Shown: positions 1 through 9,886 of the stretch, one piece after another
How positions within the stretch are numbered: position 1 is the first letter of the stretch
Layout: every line of letters starts with the position of its first letter
Translations under genes and position numbers: made by a program
Notes under the pieces: generated by a model
Seen by the model: the letters and a program-made list of their open reading frames with translations, nothing else
Told to the model about the DNA's origin: nothing
Database searches by the model: none
Source: Chitinophaga tropicalis
GTDB taxonomy: Bacteria; Bacteroidota; Bacteroidia; Chitinophagales; Chitinophagaceae
Assembly (NCBI RefSeq): GCF_009758205.1
Contig: NZ_WRXN01000001.1
Coordinates: forward strand, 310,001-374,000
Reading direction: 5' to 3'
Length of the DNA stretch: 64,000 nucleotides

Positions 1-32
1 TTAAGAATGACTGCTCGCATAGAAAAATAATA

Positions 33-1571
33 TTAGTTAATCTTGAAATTGATATTTGGCATATCTCTCACCCTTCCATCCGGACTTTTTACACGTACGT
101 TATCGAAGTACACCTGGTCACCCGGACGCAGAGCGCGGATAGCAGCCATAGCGCCACTTGGGAAGTAAGCAGAGTTAGCTTCAGCTTCAACGTACTCCTT
201 GCCTTTTGCGTCGATACCTATACGGTAGCTTACTACCTCGTATTTTATACCTTCAAACAGGAAGTCTTCCAGGTCAGCACGCAGACCGCCCTGTACTTTG
301 AACTCAGCAGCCTTCATAGAAGGACCTTTGCTCAGACCTACTTTCAATACCGGGTCAGGAATGTATTTGATACGGAATTCCTTGGAACCCAGTGTTTTTA
401 CTTTACCGTCAATGTCTGCTGTTACAGACACTATTGCAGTACCAGGCTTGTTAACTACTACAGAGTATTTACCGGCACCTGTTTTAGTCATAGAACCTGT
501 GTTGATACCTGCAGATACTTTTTCAGCAGGAACACCACCGGCAGAGATAGAGATCGGGTTCTGCAAACCAATATACAGTACGTTCATCTTATCGGCAGAG
601 ATAGAAGTGGTAGAAGCACCAACACTATAAGTCTCTGTGAAAGGATAAGAAACTACTTCTCCGCTTGGGTTGGTCATTTTTACAACACCGGAGATAGTTT
701 TCTCACCGATACCGGATACAGGCATTGTATAAGTACCCAGACCTTCAGCAGCAGTAACAGGTGTACCGTTAACTACTATCTCAGGATTTACAGTGCTGCT
801 GTAAGCACCCACTGCGATCTGAGCTGTCAGGGTCTGACCTTCCATCAGGTTCTTTGAGTTCAGAGATACGAAAGGCCTGATTTTGTCGAAACGGAAGTCT
901 TTAGCAGCGATCTGTTTCAGCAGGTCATCGATGATCAGTGACTCAGAGTTCTTGATATCGTTCTGGAATTTGCTCAGGATAGTCACCGCAGCAATGGTAG
1001 GGACCATGTTGAAGTGATAAGCGGTCCAGTCTTTCTTTACAACTCCGTGGCCACCACCGTGGGAAGGACCAACCTGGATGTGCAAAGGAAGAGATTTGTC
1101 GAACTTCGCTTTATCCTTAGGATCTACGTAAGTCAGCAGTTGCTCACGCAGGTCTTTCAGTTTTTTCTCTAATGCAGGACCCTGTTTCAGATTCTCCATT
1201 ACGTGAGTAGGAGCGTCCAGGTTGTCTTTGCTTTTCAGCTCACCGAATTCGTCACGGCCACCGCTTGCTCTGATGATCTGTTCTTTCAGGGAGTCGATGT
1301 AAGTGAACATTTCAGAAGAAACCGCTTTTACCTGGTCTGCCTTTGCTTTGAAAGGACCAGCCTTCGCAGCGTCCCTGCTCATCTGGTCAACGAATGCCGC
1401 ATAGGTATCGTTGTTCTTATCTGTGATCGAGTTGTTCGAAGTATTGATTGAATTGTTGACTATATTAAACGCGTTCAATATCTCAGCAGAGACGTTCAAT
1501 GCCAGCATGGCCGTCAAGACCAGATACATGATATTGATCATCTTTTGCCTGGGATCTTTAGGTAGTGCCAT
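33..1571 (-). CDS. gldM: Gliding motility / type IX secretion protein GldM
   Basis: Inner-membrane-anchored periplasmic shaft of the type IX secretion system. GldM pairs with GldL to form the proton-driven motor that powers T9SS export and gliding. The 512-residue product starts with a short basic cytoplasmic segment (MALPKDPRQKM), has a single transmembrane helix at about residues 12-33, then a long periplasmic part rich in beta-strand sequence, as expected for the stacked domains D1-D4. Length and N-terminus fit the GldM/PorM family closely. It follows gldL by about 60 bp in the order gldK-gldL-gldM; gldN would be expected just beyond position 1, outside the window. The start is the first Met, which leaves the helix intact. 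Identification is by family recognition and gene order. Confidence 0.96.
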   Translation of the reverse strand: MALPKDPRQKMINIMYLVLTAMLALNVSAEILNAFNIVNNSINTSNNSITDKNNDTYAAFVDQMSRDAAKAGPFKAKADQVKAVSSEMFTYIDSLKEQIIRASGGRDEFGELKSKDNLDAPTHVMENLKQGPALEKKLKDLREQLLTYVDPKDKAKFDKSLPLHIQVGPSHGGGHGVVKKDWTAYHFNMVPTIAAVTILSKFQNDIKNSESLIIDDLLKQIAAKDFRFDKIRPFVSLNSKNLMEGQTLTAQIAVGAYSSTVNPEIVVNGTPVTAAEGLGTYTMPVSGIGEKTISGVVKMTNPSGEVVSYPFTETYSVGASTTSISADKMNVLYIGLQNPISISAGGVPAEKVSAGINTGSMTKTGAGKYSVVVNKPGTAIVSVTADIDGKVKTLGSKEFRIKYIPDPVLKVGLSKGPSMKAAEFKVQGGLRADLEDFLFEGIKYEVVSYRIGIDAKGKEYVEAEANSAYFPSGAMAAIRALRPGDQVYFDNVRVKSPDGRVRDMPNINFKIN

Positions 1572-1630
1572 AGTTTGTTCTCAGGTTTGAATGATTGTCT
1601 GTTGTTGATTCAAATAACTATCGGCGTACC

Positions 1631-2386
1631 TTATCTGCCGGCATTGTGCATAGCACTAAGCATGTTGCCATAAACGTTGTTCAGGCTGCTCAGGTTATGG
1701 GCCAGCTTAGATATCTGATCCTGAGTTTTGCGTGCGTCGTCAACGCTGCTGGTCATTGCCTGAGAAACACTCAGCAGATTGCCATAGAAGTTGTTCATGG
1801 CTTTCAGGTGATTGTTTGTGTCCTGCAGTTCCAGCTCATAGATAGCATTCAGGGAAGCCAGGTTTTTGGTCATACCCTGCATCTGCTCATGGAAGCTTCT
1901 TGTAGATTCAGAAGCACTGTTGAAAGAAGAAACCGCTGAAGCAGCTGTCGTGTAAGCGTGAGCAACACTACCAATTGCGCTGGCAGCTTCCCTTGTTTTC
2001 TGAGTGTAATCGCCTGTAGCAGCAACTACATCACTGATATCCCGCATTTTATCTACTGTGGAACCCAATTTCTGAAAGTTCTCACTGAGGCGCTGCAGAC
2101 TAACCGGAGTGATGTCAGCTTCTTCCAGCATTTTGTCCAGACCAGCCAGTGCAGGGCTACCGCCGGCAACTACAGATACATGGGTCTCTCCATGATCTCC
2201 ACCACCGCTATCCGGTACGAATGCATAAACGAAGAAGATGAGGGCTTCAGTGCTCAAACCAACGATCAGGGCAATATCTGCGCCTGGCCAGTGCTGGAGT
2301 TTGAACAATGCTCCGATAATTACTACTGATGCCGCAATACAAACAAAGAAATTAAGCCATTTCGATGTAGTAGGATTCATAGCCAT
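1631..2386 (-). CDS. gldL: Gliding motility / type IX secretion protein GldL
   Basis: Cytoplasmic-membrane motor subunit of the T9SS. It has two transmembrane helices at about residues 10-28 and 37-57, joined by the family-typical KLQHWPGA turn, then a long cytoplasmic region predicted helical and rich in Ser, Asn and Gln. GldL pentamers surround the GldM helix dimer and use the proton gradient. A second Met at residue 3 is an equally possible start. It sits between gldK and gldM on the same strand. The 235 bp between gldK and gldL is longer than elsewhere in the cluster, but no clear promoter was seen there. Confidence 0.95.
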   Translation of the reverse strand: MAMNPTTSKWLNFFVCIAASVVIIGALFKLQHWPGADIALIVGLSTEALIFFVYAFVPDSGGGDHGETHVSVVAGGSPALAGLDKMLEEADITPVSLQRLSENFQKLGSTVDKMRDISDVVAATGDYTQKTREAASAIGSVAHAYTTAASAVSSFNSASESTRSFHEQMQGMTKNLASLNAIYELELQDTNNHLKAMNNFYGNLLSVSQAMTSSVDDARKTQDQISKLAHNLSSLNNVYGNMLSAMHNAGR

Positions 2387-2621
2387 AGGTCAAAATTTAC
2401 TGGTTAAAGTGTTAAAGGTTAAATTGTTATGGAATAGTTGTTGCTCAACGATGATTTGCGGTTTCCTGATGTACATCTTACGGTTTTTCATTTCAACATA
2501 TTTTAAGTTGTTTAACACACACATGCCCGTCCCAAAGGCATACAGGAATTTCTGCTCCTGGTTCCCCGATACTGCCTGTTGTTCTCATACCCATCTATCC
2601 GTAATAACTGTTACTCGTTTG

Positions 2622-3902
2622 TTACCTGTGACCAAAATCGTTTTTAGAACGGCTCAGGAATGCGATCGTACATCTGAAACCAATGTAGGATTTAGCACTG
2701 TCCTGATACTCGTAAGAACGTGTACCTGTCTGGAGGAAATATCCAATATCCTTCCAGGATCCGCCTCTTACTGCCTTACGTTTCATTTTCGGAACCGCAT
2801 TGTCCGGTACGTCCATACGCAGATAAGGGTTCATATCAGAAGTGAAAGAGTAAGCATTTTCATAGTAAATATCCTGAGTCCACTCCGCTACGTTACCCGC
2901 CATGTTATACAGACCGTAGTCGTTTGGCCAGTAAGCATCCGCCCTCACAGTGTAGAAACCACCGTCTTCAGGATAGTTACCGCGGCCTGGTTTGAAGTTA
3001 GCCAGCAGACAACCTTTTTTGTTGCGGATATAATAACCACCCCATGGGTAAGGAGTCTGCTCCCTGCCGCCGCGGGCTGCATATTCCCACTGCGCTTCTG
3101 AAGGCAGCTGGAATTTATCTTCAGTAAATAATCCCTTAGAGATACGGTAGTCCTCCCAGAACTTACTGCGCCACTCTGCAAAAGCATTCGCCTGGTGCCA
3201 GGTCACGCCCACTACAGGATAGTTGTCAAACGCAGGGTGCCAGAAGTACATCCTCGTCATTGGCTCATTGTAAGCATAAGAGAAGTCACGGATCCAGCAC
3301 AATGTGTCAGGATAAATAGCAACGTCCTTCTTTACAATGAACTTGGAACGGGACACATTCGCGTTTTCACGCCTCTTTGCCTGCTCCCAGTTAAATGTCT
3401 CAGCATGATAAACCAGCTTCTTTACATCAAACTCCTTACGGCCATACAGGCGGTCTTCCGGAGCATAAAGCATCTGGTCCAGCTTCTCGATGGTGGACTT
3501 GTCTTTATAATTGATCTTCTTCTTCCAGTCTATAACTTCCTCTCCGCCATCGCCTTTAACGTCACCAAGCAGAATGTGCGCAATAGAATCTGTAACCCAT
3601 TGTACAAACTGCCTGTACTCGTTATTTGTAATCTCCGTAGCATCCATATAGAAGCCGGAAATTGAAATAGACTTGTTACGGGCGGTGTACGCATAGTTCA
3701 GGTCCTCATCGCTGGGTCCCATATGAAAGGTTCCGGACGGAACATATACCATTCCATAGGGCACGGGCGGGAAATACTTAGGTCTGGGACTTACGCCGAT
3801 AAGCTGTCCTTGCGCATTTTTGGGGGTTTTACTACCTCCGCAGCTGGCTAGCAGGCTAACCAGCAATACTGCTAACAGACCACTTGAGAAATTAAGCTTC
3901 AT
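2622..3902 (-). CDS. gldK: Gliding motility / T9SS lipoprotein GldK
   Basis: Outer-membrane-associated lipoprotein that forms the periplasmic ring of the T9SS with GldN. The chosen start (MKLNFSS) gives a clean lipoprotein signal peptide with lipobox LLASC and Cys at about residue 21; an upstream in-frame Met at 3917 adds only MKATL. The body is a formylglycine-generating-enzyme/sulfatase-modifying-factor fold. Visible family motifs are YVPSGTFHMG near the N-terminus, PVVGVTWHQANAFAEW, LPSEAQWEYAARGG, and the C-terminal RGGSW and GFRC. In GldK this fold is structural and not known to be catalytic. First gene of the gldKLM set; a possible -7 box lies far upstream at 4178-4185. Confidence 0.95.
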   Translation of the reverse strand: MKLNFSSGLLAVLLVSLLASCGGSKTPKNAQGQLIGVSPRPKYFPPVPYGMVYVPSGTFHMGPSDEDLNYAYTARNKSISISGFYMDATEITNNEYRQFVQWVTDSIAHILLGDVKGDGGEEVIDWKKKINYKDKSTIEKLDQMLYAPEDRLYGRKEFDVKKLVYHAETFNWEQAKRRENANVSRSKFIVKKDVAIYPDTLCWIRDFSYAYNEPMTRMYFWHPAFDNYPVVGVTWHQANAFAEWRSKFWEDYRISKGLFTEDKFQLPSEAQWEYAARGGREQTPYPWGGYYIRNKKGCLLANFKPGRGNYPEDGGFYTVRADAYWPNDYGLYNMAGNVAEWTQDIYYENAYSFTSDMNPYLRMDVPDNAVPKMKRKAVRGGSWKDIGYFLQTGTRSYEYQDSAKSYIGFRCTIAFLSRSKNDFGHR

Positions 3903-4351
3903 AAGGGTAGCTTTCATTGAAAATCATTTATTTCGTAGGCGACGCAGTTCCATTGGCCACAATGATACTGAGGGTGTCGCTTTGTTCTGAAACATGGCCG
4001 ATAAATAAACCAACCAGCCATTCACACACAATAAACTCTAAAGCACGTATTGTGCAACTTCAGAAATTAGCGGTTGTTATACTTGTTGGTTTCGCTTTTC
4101 TAATTACAATTACTTTTTCCCGGTCCTTCCTCTCAGTCTCACCCACCCGTTCACACTCTTACCCTTAAGTAAGATAACAAATGTAATGATTAATTTTAAT
4201 CCGTAGTTAGTTTTCACCCAACTTTTTCACTTCTCTTCAGGAAAGTGTGACAATTAAATTAAACGTATTTTTTAACATTTTATTATATCTTCTTAAAATC
4301 ATTTTTCGCTGATATCGAAAGACAGATATGGTCATGCAAGATACATAAATA
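3903..4351. other. Intergenic region upstream of gldK
   Basis: This 449-bp AT-rich stretch has no convincing gene. It carries a minus-strand -7 element (4178-4185) that would give gldK a leader of roughly 270 nt. It also lies just beyond the stop codon of the DUF255 gene, where no strong terminator hairpin is visible. A plus-strand reading frame of 83 codons starting at 3917 was judged spurious. Confidence 0.5.
4178..4185 (-). promoter_or_regulatory. Candidate -7 promoter element for gldK
   Basis: Read on the minus strand this is TACATTTG, matching the Bacteroidota -7 consensus TAnnTTTG. Transcription would start near 4171, far from the gldK start at 3902. No good -33 TTG was found at the expected distance, so it is tentative. 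Confidence 0.35.
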
Positions 4352-6394
4352 TTATTTTAAATTAAAAAATTCCTCTATATAATTAACTGGTTTAATACAA
4401 TGATAATGCTCACAGACATATATTAACGTTTCTCCAGCCCTCTCCCTTTGCTCTAAAAGCGGCAGGCCGCTAATGTCACTACCAGCTCCCAGCAATATTT
4501 TAAACGGAATATAATGCCTGTTAGTATCCTGCATCCGTAATTTATAATCCACGCCCACTATAGCTATTTCCTTCGTTCCCTCCACCTGCTGCAACAACAG
4601 TCCCGCCCATACGCCCAGAGAAGTAGGATACCTTACCGCCGTCTGAGATTGCCCCGCCAGCATGGCCGTAGCCCGGCGTCCTCTTTCCTCCTCGTCAAAT
4701 ACCACAGAAAGATAGAACAGGTTAGCCGCCATCACCGCATTCCCACTGGGCGTAGCCCCGTCGTAAACCTCCTTCTTCCGCACAATCACATCCCCCTGCC
4801 CACGCTCCGTGTAATAGAAATATACGTTCTGCTCGTCCGAAAAGTTGTCTTCAACATAATTCGCCAGCACTGCCGCCCTTTCCAGCCAAAACAGCTCTCC
4901 CGTCACCTCCTGCAGCGCAATCAGCGCCCTGATCAGCCACGCATAATCATCCAAAAATGCCGGATATTTTGCTTTACCAGCCCTACATGTATGATAAAAC
5001 GCCTCAGTACCAGTCTGTTGCATTTCCTTCAGGCAGAAATTCATTGCATTCACTGCCATCTCCAGGTAACTGCTCTTCCCCAGGGCCGCATAAGCCTTAC
5101 AACAGGCATGTACCATCAACGCATTCCATCCCAGTATGATCTTGTCATCCAGTCCAGGGCGTATCCTTGCGCTCCGCACTTCCATCAGCTTCGCCCTCGC
5201 CGCAGCCAGCCGGCCATTCAGCTCCTCCGTGCTCATTCCCCTGGCAGCCGCAAAAGCCGCTGCAGGCTCCCTGATCCACAATATGTTCTGCTCCTCCCAG
5301 TTACCCTCTTCCGTTACATCATAAAATTCATTGAAAAGAGCGGCATCAGGTCCCAGCACAGCATCCGTCTCAGCTTTGCTCCAGGTATAGAATTTCCCCT
5401 CTACTCCCTCAGAATCAGCATCCAGCGCAGCATAAAAACCACCACCGGCATCCGTCATCTCCCGCTGTATAAACTGCAGCGTTTCCGCAATCGTCTGTTC
5501 ATATACCTTATTACCGGTCAGCTGGTACGCCTCACTCAGAACATCTACCAGCAAAGCATTGTCATAAAGCATTTTCTCAAAGTGCGGTGCCAGCCACCTG
5601 GCATCAGTACTGTAACGGGCAAAACCTCCGCCCAGCTGGTCATACAACCCGCCCTGCAACATCTTGTCTAACGATAACAAAGCCTGCTCCAGCGCTTTAG
5701 GCTCCTTATAACTATGGTAATATCTCAACAGGTACTGTATACTGAAGGTGCCGGGAAACTTCGGCGCACTGCCAAAACCACCCCATACCTTGTCCGCCTG
5801 CTGCATAATATTCCCGTAAATAGTATCACACTGCTGACGGGTAAAAAGCTCTTCCACCGGTACCAGCGCCATAGCCGCAGCATTTCCTCCAAACCGGGAA
5901 GACTGCTGCAAATGATCTCTCATATTACCTGCCTGTGTTTCAAGGTCTTCCCTTCGCTCTTTAAAAGCCTGCGATAAAGCCAGCAGCACATCCGTCCACG
6001 AAGGACGATTATATGCCTTCACAGGAGGAAAATAAGTGCCTCCGTAAAACGGCAGCTTGTCCGGCGTAAGGAACACATTCAGCGGCCAGCCGCCGGAACC
6101 CGTCATTGCCTGTACCGCATCCATATAAATATGGTCCAGGTCCGGACGCTCCTCCCGGTCTATCTTGATATTGATGAAATGTTGATTCATTATCCGGGCA
6201 GTTTCCTCGTTCTCGAAACTCTCCCGCTCCATTACATGGCACCAGTGACAGGCTGCATATCCAATGCTGACTAAGATCGGTTTATCTTCATTTTTTGCCC
6301 TTTGCAGTGCTTCCTCACCCCAGGGATACCAATCCACCGGATTATGTGCGTGCTGCAGCAGGTAAGGACTGGTTTCTTTTGCTAGTCTGTTCAC
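4352..6394 (-). CDS. Thioredoxin domain-containing protein (DUF255, YyaL/SPATA20 family)
   Basis: 680-residue protein of the YyaL/SPATA20 family. The N-terminal DUF255 thioredoxin-like domain (about residues 1-165) begins with the signature [21 protein letters not shown] and carries CHWC at residues 49-52 followed by HVMERESF. The rest resembles an (alpha/alpha)6 barrel as in glycan-processing enzymes, with repeated [15 protein letters not shown] and [12 protein letters not shown] motifs typical of the family. No signal peptide is seen, so it is probably cytoplasmic. The biochemical role of the family is unsettled; a redox or sugar-processing function is only suggested by the folds. It stands alone between gldK and hemD. 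Family assignment is firm, function is not. Confidence 0.9.
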   Translation of the reverse strand: MNRLAKETSPYLLQHAHNPVDWYPWGEEALQRAKNEDKPILVSIGYAACHWCHVMERESFENEETARIMNQHFINIKIDREERPDLDHIYMDAVQAMTGSGGWPLNVFLTPDKLPFYGGTYFPPVKAYNRPSWTDVLLALSQAFKERREDLETQAGNMRDHLQQSSRFGGNAAAMALVPVEELFTRQQCDTIYGNIMQQADKVWGGFGSAPKFPGTFSIQYLLRYYHSYKEPKALEQALLSLDKMLQGGLYDQLGGGFARYSTDARWLAPHFEKMLYDNALLVDVLSEAYQLTGNKVYEQTIAETLQFIQREMTDAGGGFYAALDADSEGVEGKFYTWSKAETDAVLGPDAALFNEFYDVTEEGNWEEQNILWIREPAAAFAAARGMSTEELNGRLAAARAKLMEVRSARIRPGLDDKIILGWNALMVHACCKAYAALGKSSYLEMAVNAMNFCLKEMQQTGTEAFYHTCRAGKAKYPAFLDDYAWLIRALIALQEVTGELFWLERAAVLANYVEDNFSDEQNVYFYYTERGQGDVIVRKKEVYDGATPSGNAVMAANLFYLSVVFDEEERGRRATAMLAGQSQTAVRYPTSLGVWAGLLLQQVEGTKEIAIVGVDYKLRMQDTNRHYIPFKILLGAGSDISGLPLLEQRERAGETLIYVCEHYHCIKPVNYIEEFFNLK

Positions 6395-6481
6395 AGTAAT
6401 GGCTATTGCTGATTTCTCTGGTTTTTCACGGATGGAAAGATGCTGGCTTCCACCGTTCTACATCGTTTCCCAAATATAAGA

Positions 6482-6503
6482 AGGGACAGCCAACGCTGTC
6501 CCT
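6482..6503. terminator. Short hairpin downstream of hemD
   Basis: A 9-bp perfect stem (agggacagc / gctgtccct) with a CAAC loop lies about 120 bp past the hemD stop. There is no long U-tract on either strand, so terminator function is uncertain. Confidence 0.35.
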
Positions 6504-6619
6504 ACTAATTAAAATAATTTCTTGTTATTTTAGTGTTACCCGCCGGGGTAAATTATACGGCTGCCAGGCCTTTCAGGTCACAAAAATCCCCTCTTCGTGG
6601 CAGCTATGGCAGGTAAATG

Positions 6620-7411
6620 CTATTCTTTGTTGATCGTAGCCAGGTACTGCTCCAATGCTGCTACCATAGAAGGCGCCTGGGGAGCAGGGGCTTTTACGTC
6701 CAGCCTTAAACCGGCTTCTTCCACTGCTGCAGAAGTAGTAGGGCCAAAAGCACCTATCCTTGTACCATTCTGCTCGAATTTTGGTACGTTCTCAAACAGT
6801 GATTTTACACCATAAGGACTGAAAAACACGATCATATCATATTCGGTTCCCTCCAATAGCTCCTTTACATCGTTTGAAACGGTCTTGTAAAGGGTTGCAG
6901 TAGCATATTCACATTTATTCGCTTTCAGCCACTCCTCAATATCCTTACGCTGACTGTCAGAACTGGGGAAGAGGAACTTCTCATTGTCACGATGCTTGTT
7001 CATCACCTCCAGCAGGCTCTTGGTAGAACCATCCGCCCCGTAAAACACTTTCCGCTTGCGGTAAAGGATGAATTTCTGAAGATACAACGCAATAGCCTCA
7101 GTAATACAGAAATACTTGCAGTCCTGCGACACCTTGATCTTCATTTCCTCACAGATCCTGAAAAAGTGGTCTACAGCATTGCGGCTGGTGAAAATAACAG
7201 CCGTAAAATTCTGTATGTCAATCTTCTGTTTCCTGAATTCTTTCGCGGACAATCCTTCTACTCTTATAAACGGATAAAAATCCAATTTAACATTGAATTT
7301 TTTTGCGAGTTCAAAGTAAGGAGATTTTTCTGTTTCAGGCTTAGGTTGGGAAATTAGAATTGACTGAATGTGTTTTGCTTGCAAATCTTTTTTTGGCCCG
7401 CCTTTAATCAT
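6620..7411 (-). CDS. hemD: Uroporphyrinogen-III synthase
   Basis: Closes and inverts hydroxymethylbilane to uroporphyrinogen III, the branch point to heme and corrinoids; a soluble cytoplasmic enzyme. The 263-residue sequence shows the two-lobed HemD pattern: IQSILISQPKP near the start, FTAVIFTSRNAVDHFF in lobe one, YDMIVFFSPYGVKSLF in lobe two, and IGAFGPTTSAAVEEAGL near the C-terminus, which is the most conserved HemD stretch. It lies directly downstream of a DUF4271 membrane protein, a pairing commonly seen in Bacteroidota, with 36 bp between them, so the two are probably co-transcribed. The product would feed the heme needs of the cytochromes encoded later in the window. Confidence 0.9.
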   Translation of the reverse strand: MIKGGPKKDLQAKHIQSILISQPKPETEKSPYFELAKKFNVKLDFYPFIRVEGLSAKEFRKQKIDIQNFTAVIFTSRNAVDHFFRICEEMKIKVSQDCKYFCITEAIALYLQKFILYRKRKVFYGADGSTKSLLEVMNKHRDNEKFLFPSSDSQRKDIEEWLKANKCEYATATLYKTVSNDVKELLEGTEYDMIVFFSPYGVKSLFENVPKFEQNGTRIGAFGPTTSAAVEEAGLRLDVKAPAPQAPSMVAALEQYLATINKE

Positions 7412-7447
7412 ACGTTTTTTGCTCTTGTGTTAACAATAGGTGGCTGC

Positions 7448-8518
7448 TTAATGACCACCAGTTAACGCGACCAGCAACACCTTAGTTATTATTAGAACCG
7501 GCGCTACTTCGAATGCGCAAAGGTAAAGAAAAAAATGCAATCTGCTGAAAGATAAGTATTGTTTTACTACGGAATAAGACCTGATATACCTGTAAGCCAC
7601 CAGCAAAACAATAAAAAACACTGAAATATAGATAAAGGCTTTTGCTATACCTGGCTGACAAAAAGCCAGAATTACCAGGAATGGCACCAGTAAAACCCCC
7701 AATACCTTATTGATCAGGTACAAAATGAAGATATAAGCGTCTGCCAGCTCAGAACTGCCAAACAACCATCCGCAAAACCTGAGCATCACGTATTTTATCC
7801 CATATACCACCGCCACCAGCACTATTAACCCGGGGATGGCCATCCAGGCAGTATTGCCCGGAATATACTGCTGCCTGTACATAAGCAGATACAGGTACAA
7901 CGCAAGACTGATCACAAAAAAACTGTTCAGCAGGAAATTCGGGAAAGGAGATTGGGAAAGCTGGTCCTTCAACTGTCGCTGGCTCAAAGTAGGATTCATA
8001 AAAGCCTTGAACAGATCAGAAAAATACTTCATGTAACTCATCCGGATAATGCCCAGCAGCAATACAGTGCCAGCCATCACATACACCAGCCAGTCAAGAT
8101 CATCATAGACCCTCAGCTTATTTACATCCAGCCTCGTAGATTTATTCCGCAGATAAACATTCGTTGTACTCAGCCCCTTCAGAAACTTTTCATAAGCTGT
8201 TTCCTGGTGTAAAGGTACCACCGCCTGCTGCGATAAACTGTCAGTAGCAACCCCGCCCGCAACAGCAGAACTGTCCCTGCGCACTACAGAAGCCGGTATA
8301 GCAGCCCGTACCAGACTGTCCCGGCGTATAGGAGCAGGCTTTGCCACAGCCACACCGCTGTCCCGGCGTATCACAGGAGCCGTTCTTTTTACCGGCCGGG
8401 AAGTGTCCCGGCGTACAGGCTGACTAACAACCTGGGCAGGCTTAACGGTTGTGTCCGTCTGAGCAGCTAATCTTAAACAGGGTATAATGAACAGGAACAA
8501 TAACCAGCTTCGCACCAC
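7448..8518 (-). CDS. DUF4271 domain membrane protein
   Basis: 356-residue Bacteroidota-specific protein. An N-terminal signal peptide (about residues 1-20, ending CLRLAAQ) precedes a low-complexity Pro/Val/Ser segment with four RRD(S/T) units at residues 36-39, 51-54, 65-68 and 80-83. The C-terminal DUF4271 domain (about residues 130-356) has several hydrophobic helices, starting with LDWLVYVMAGTVLLLGIIR. Function is unknown. Its conserved position before hemD hints at a link to tetrapyrrole synthesis or membrane heme handling, but this is inference from context. The start lies 35 bp from a good -7 promoter element at 8553-8560, which supports it. Confidence 0.85.
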   Translation of the reverse strand: MVRSWLLFLFIIPCLRLAAQTDTTVKPAQVVSQPVRRDTSRPVKRTAPVIRRDSGVAVAKPAPIRRDSLVRAAIPASVVRRDSSAVAGGVATDSLSQQAVVPLHQETAYEKFLKGLSTTNVYLRNKSTRLDVNKLRVYDDLDWLVYVMAGTVLLLGIIRMSYMKYFSDLFKAFMNPTLSQRQLKDQLSQSPFPNFLLNSFFVISLALYLYLLMYRQQYIPGNTAWMAIPGLIVLVAVVYGIKYVMLRFCGWLFGSSELADAYIFILYLINKVLGVLLVPFLVILAFCQPGIAKAFIYISVFFIVLLVAYRYIRSYSVVKQYLSFSRLHFFLYLCAFEVAPVLIITKVLLVALTGGH

Positions 8519-8552
8519 GAAATATTTTTAATGCTGTAATTTTGATGTTTGC

Positions 8553-8560
8553 AAATATAT
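8553..8560 (-). promoter_or_regulatory. Candidate -7 promoter element for DUF4271-hemD
   Basis: On the minus strand this is TATATTTG, a full match to TAnnTTTG. The predicted start near 8546 leaves a leader of about 28 nt before the ATG at 8518, a normal distance. Confidence 0.5.
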
Positions 8561-8664
8561 AAAAATAGTCCATGGTCAACAGGCAATAGTGCATCGTTAC
8601 CATCTACTTATTTAAGCAGTACTTACTAAATCTCTTTTTACTTTCCCGCACAGGGTTGATAACA

Positions 8665-9792
8665 ATGGCAGGTATCTATCTACATATTCCTTTCTGCAAA
8701 CAGGCTTGTTACTATTGCAATTTTCACTTTTCCACTTCCCTGGCGCAGCGCCCGCAACTGATTCAGCAGATGCTGCAGGAAATGGTGCTGCAAAAAGATT
8801 ACCTGGGTAACCAACCCGTTTCCTCCATCTACTTTGGAGGCGGTACCCCCAGCCTGCTGCCACAGGAAGACCTCCGGCAGCTCCTGGACCAGTTATATAC
8901 TCTCTTCAACATAAACACTGACGCAGAGATCACGCTGGAAGCCAACCCGGACGATCTTTCGCCACAAAAGCTCCAGGAACTGCGCACCGCCGGCATAAAC
9001 AGGCTGAGCATAGGCATCCAGTCCTTCCATGAAGAAGACCTCCGCTGGATGCACCGGGCCCACAACAGCGAACAGGCGCTTCAATGCATCCTCGATGCTA
9101 AAGCCGCCGGCTTCAAAAACCTCACTATAGATCTCATATACGGAGGCCCCACGCTTACTGACGAAGGCTGGGCCAGGAACGTACAACAGGCCATCGGCCT
9201 GGGCATCACCCATCTTTCCTGTTACGCCCTCACCGTAGAACCAGGCACCGCGCTGGACCATTTCATCCGCAAAAAGAAAATGCCGGCTGTAGATGCCGAC
9301 AAAGCAGCACGCCATTTTGAACAACTCATGAACCGGACCGCACAGGCAGGCTATGAACACTATGAGATCTCCAACTTCGCCCTTCCCGGCTGGCACTCCC
9401 GGCATAACAGCAGCTACTGGCAGGGACAACCCTACCTCGGGCTGGGCCCTTCCGCCCACTCCTTCAACGGCCATTCCCGGCAATGGAACCTCGCCAGTAA
9501 CGCCGGTTACATCAAAAGCCTGGAACAGGGTATCATACCTTTTGAACGGGAAGAACTGACGCCTGTCATGATGCTCAATGAATATATCATGACCACTCTC
9601 CGTACCTCAGCAGGCTGTGTGCTTGACACAGTGGCAGGGCGCTTCGGAGAAGACTCCCGTGATCAGCTGCTGCAGGCAGCACACCCCTTCCTGCAGAAAA
9701 AATGGATGGTGCTGAAGAATAATGCCCTGGTGCTAACCCCCGAAGGCAGATTGTTTGCAGATGGTATCGCTTCAGACCTCTTCTTCTCATAA
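8665..9792 (+). CDS. hemW: Radical SAM family heme chaperone HemW
   Basis: HemW is a radical-SAM protein related to oxygen-independent coproporphyrinogen oxidase but acting as a heme chaperone for respiratory enzymes. With the ATG at 8665 the product is 375 residues and begins MAGIYLHIPFC. The [4Fe-4S] cluster cysteines are at residues 11, 15 and 18 (CxxxCxxC), followed by the SAM-binding YFGGGTPSLL, EANPDDL and RLSIGIQSFHEEDL motifs and the HemN C-terminal domain (GLGPSAHSF, NEYIMTTLRT). An in-frame TTG nine bases upstream is a less likely start. The gene stands alone and ends at a strong hairpin shared with the convergent mutarotase gene. Confidence 0.92.
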   Translation: MAGIYLHIPFCKQACYYCNFHFSTSLAQRPQLIQQMLQEMVLQKDYLGNQPVSSIYFGGGTPSLLPQEDLRQLLDQLYTLFNINTDAEITLEANPDDLSPQKLQELRTAGINRLSIGIQSFHEEDLRWMHRAHNSEQALQCILDAKAAGFKNLTIDLIYGGPTLTDEGWARNVQQAIGLGITHLSCYALTVEPGTALDHFIRKKKMPAVDADKAARHFEQLMNRTAQAGYEHYEISNFALPGWHSRHNSSYWQGQPYLGLGPSAHSFNGHSRQWNLASNAGYIKSLEQGIIPFEREELTPVMMLNEYIMTTLRTSAGCVLDTVAGRFGEDSRDQLLQAAHPFLQKKWMVLKNNALVLTPEGRLFADGIASDLFFS

Positions 9793-9811
9793 AACACCAC
9801 AAATATCCTCT

Positions 9812-9853
9812 CAACAGAAAGGGTTTTGCCGAATGGCAAAACCCTTTCTGTTG
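9812..9853. terminator. Bidirectional terminator between hemW and the mutarotase gene
   Basis: Perfect 19-bp stem with a GAAT loop, lying between the convergent genes. The apex TTTTGCC-gaat-GGCAAAA recurs in other terminators of the window. Confidence 0.85.
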
Positions 9854-9886
9854 AACAGCTTTCGCTGCATTTATAAAAAGTCGGTA

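Noticed and set aside
2238..3101. A 287-codon plus-strand frame spanning the gldL-gldK spacer
   Set aside because: It overlaps both gld genes in antisense and is not supported by any motif.
3917..4168. An 83-codon plus-strand frame upstream of gldK
   Set aside because: It begins at the gldK start region and contains no domain; composition fits non-coding AT-rich DNA.
4649..5671. A 340-codon plus-strand frame inside the DUF255 gene
   Set aside because: Antisense to a well-supported gene; the product is a Pro/Arg/His-rich sequence of the kind arising from reversed coding sequence.
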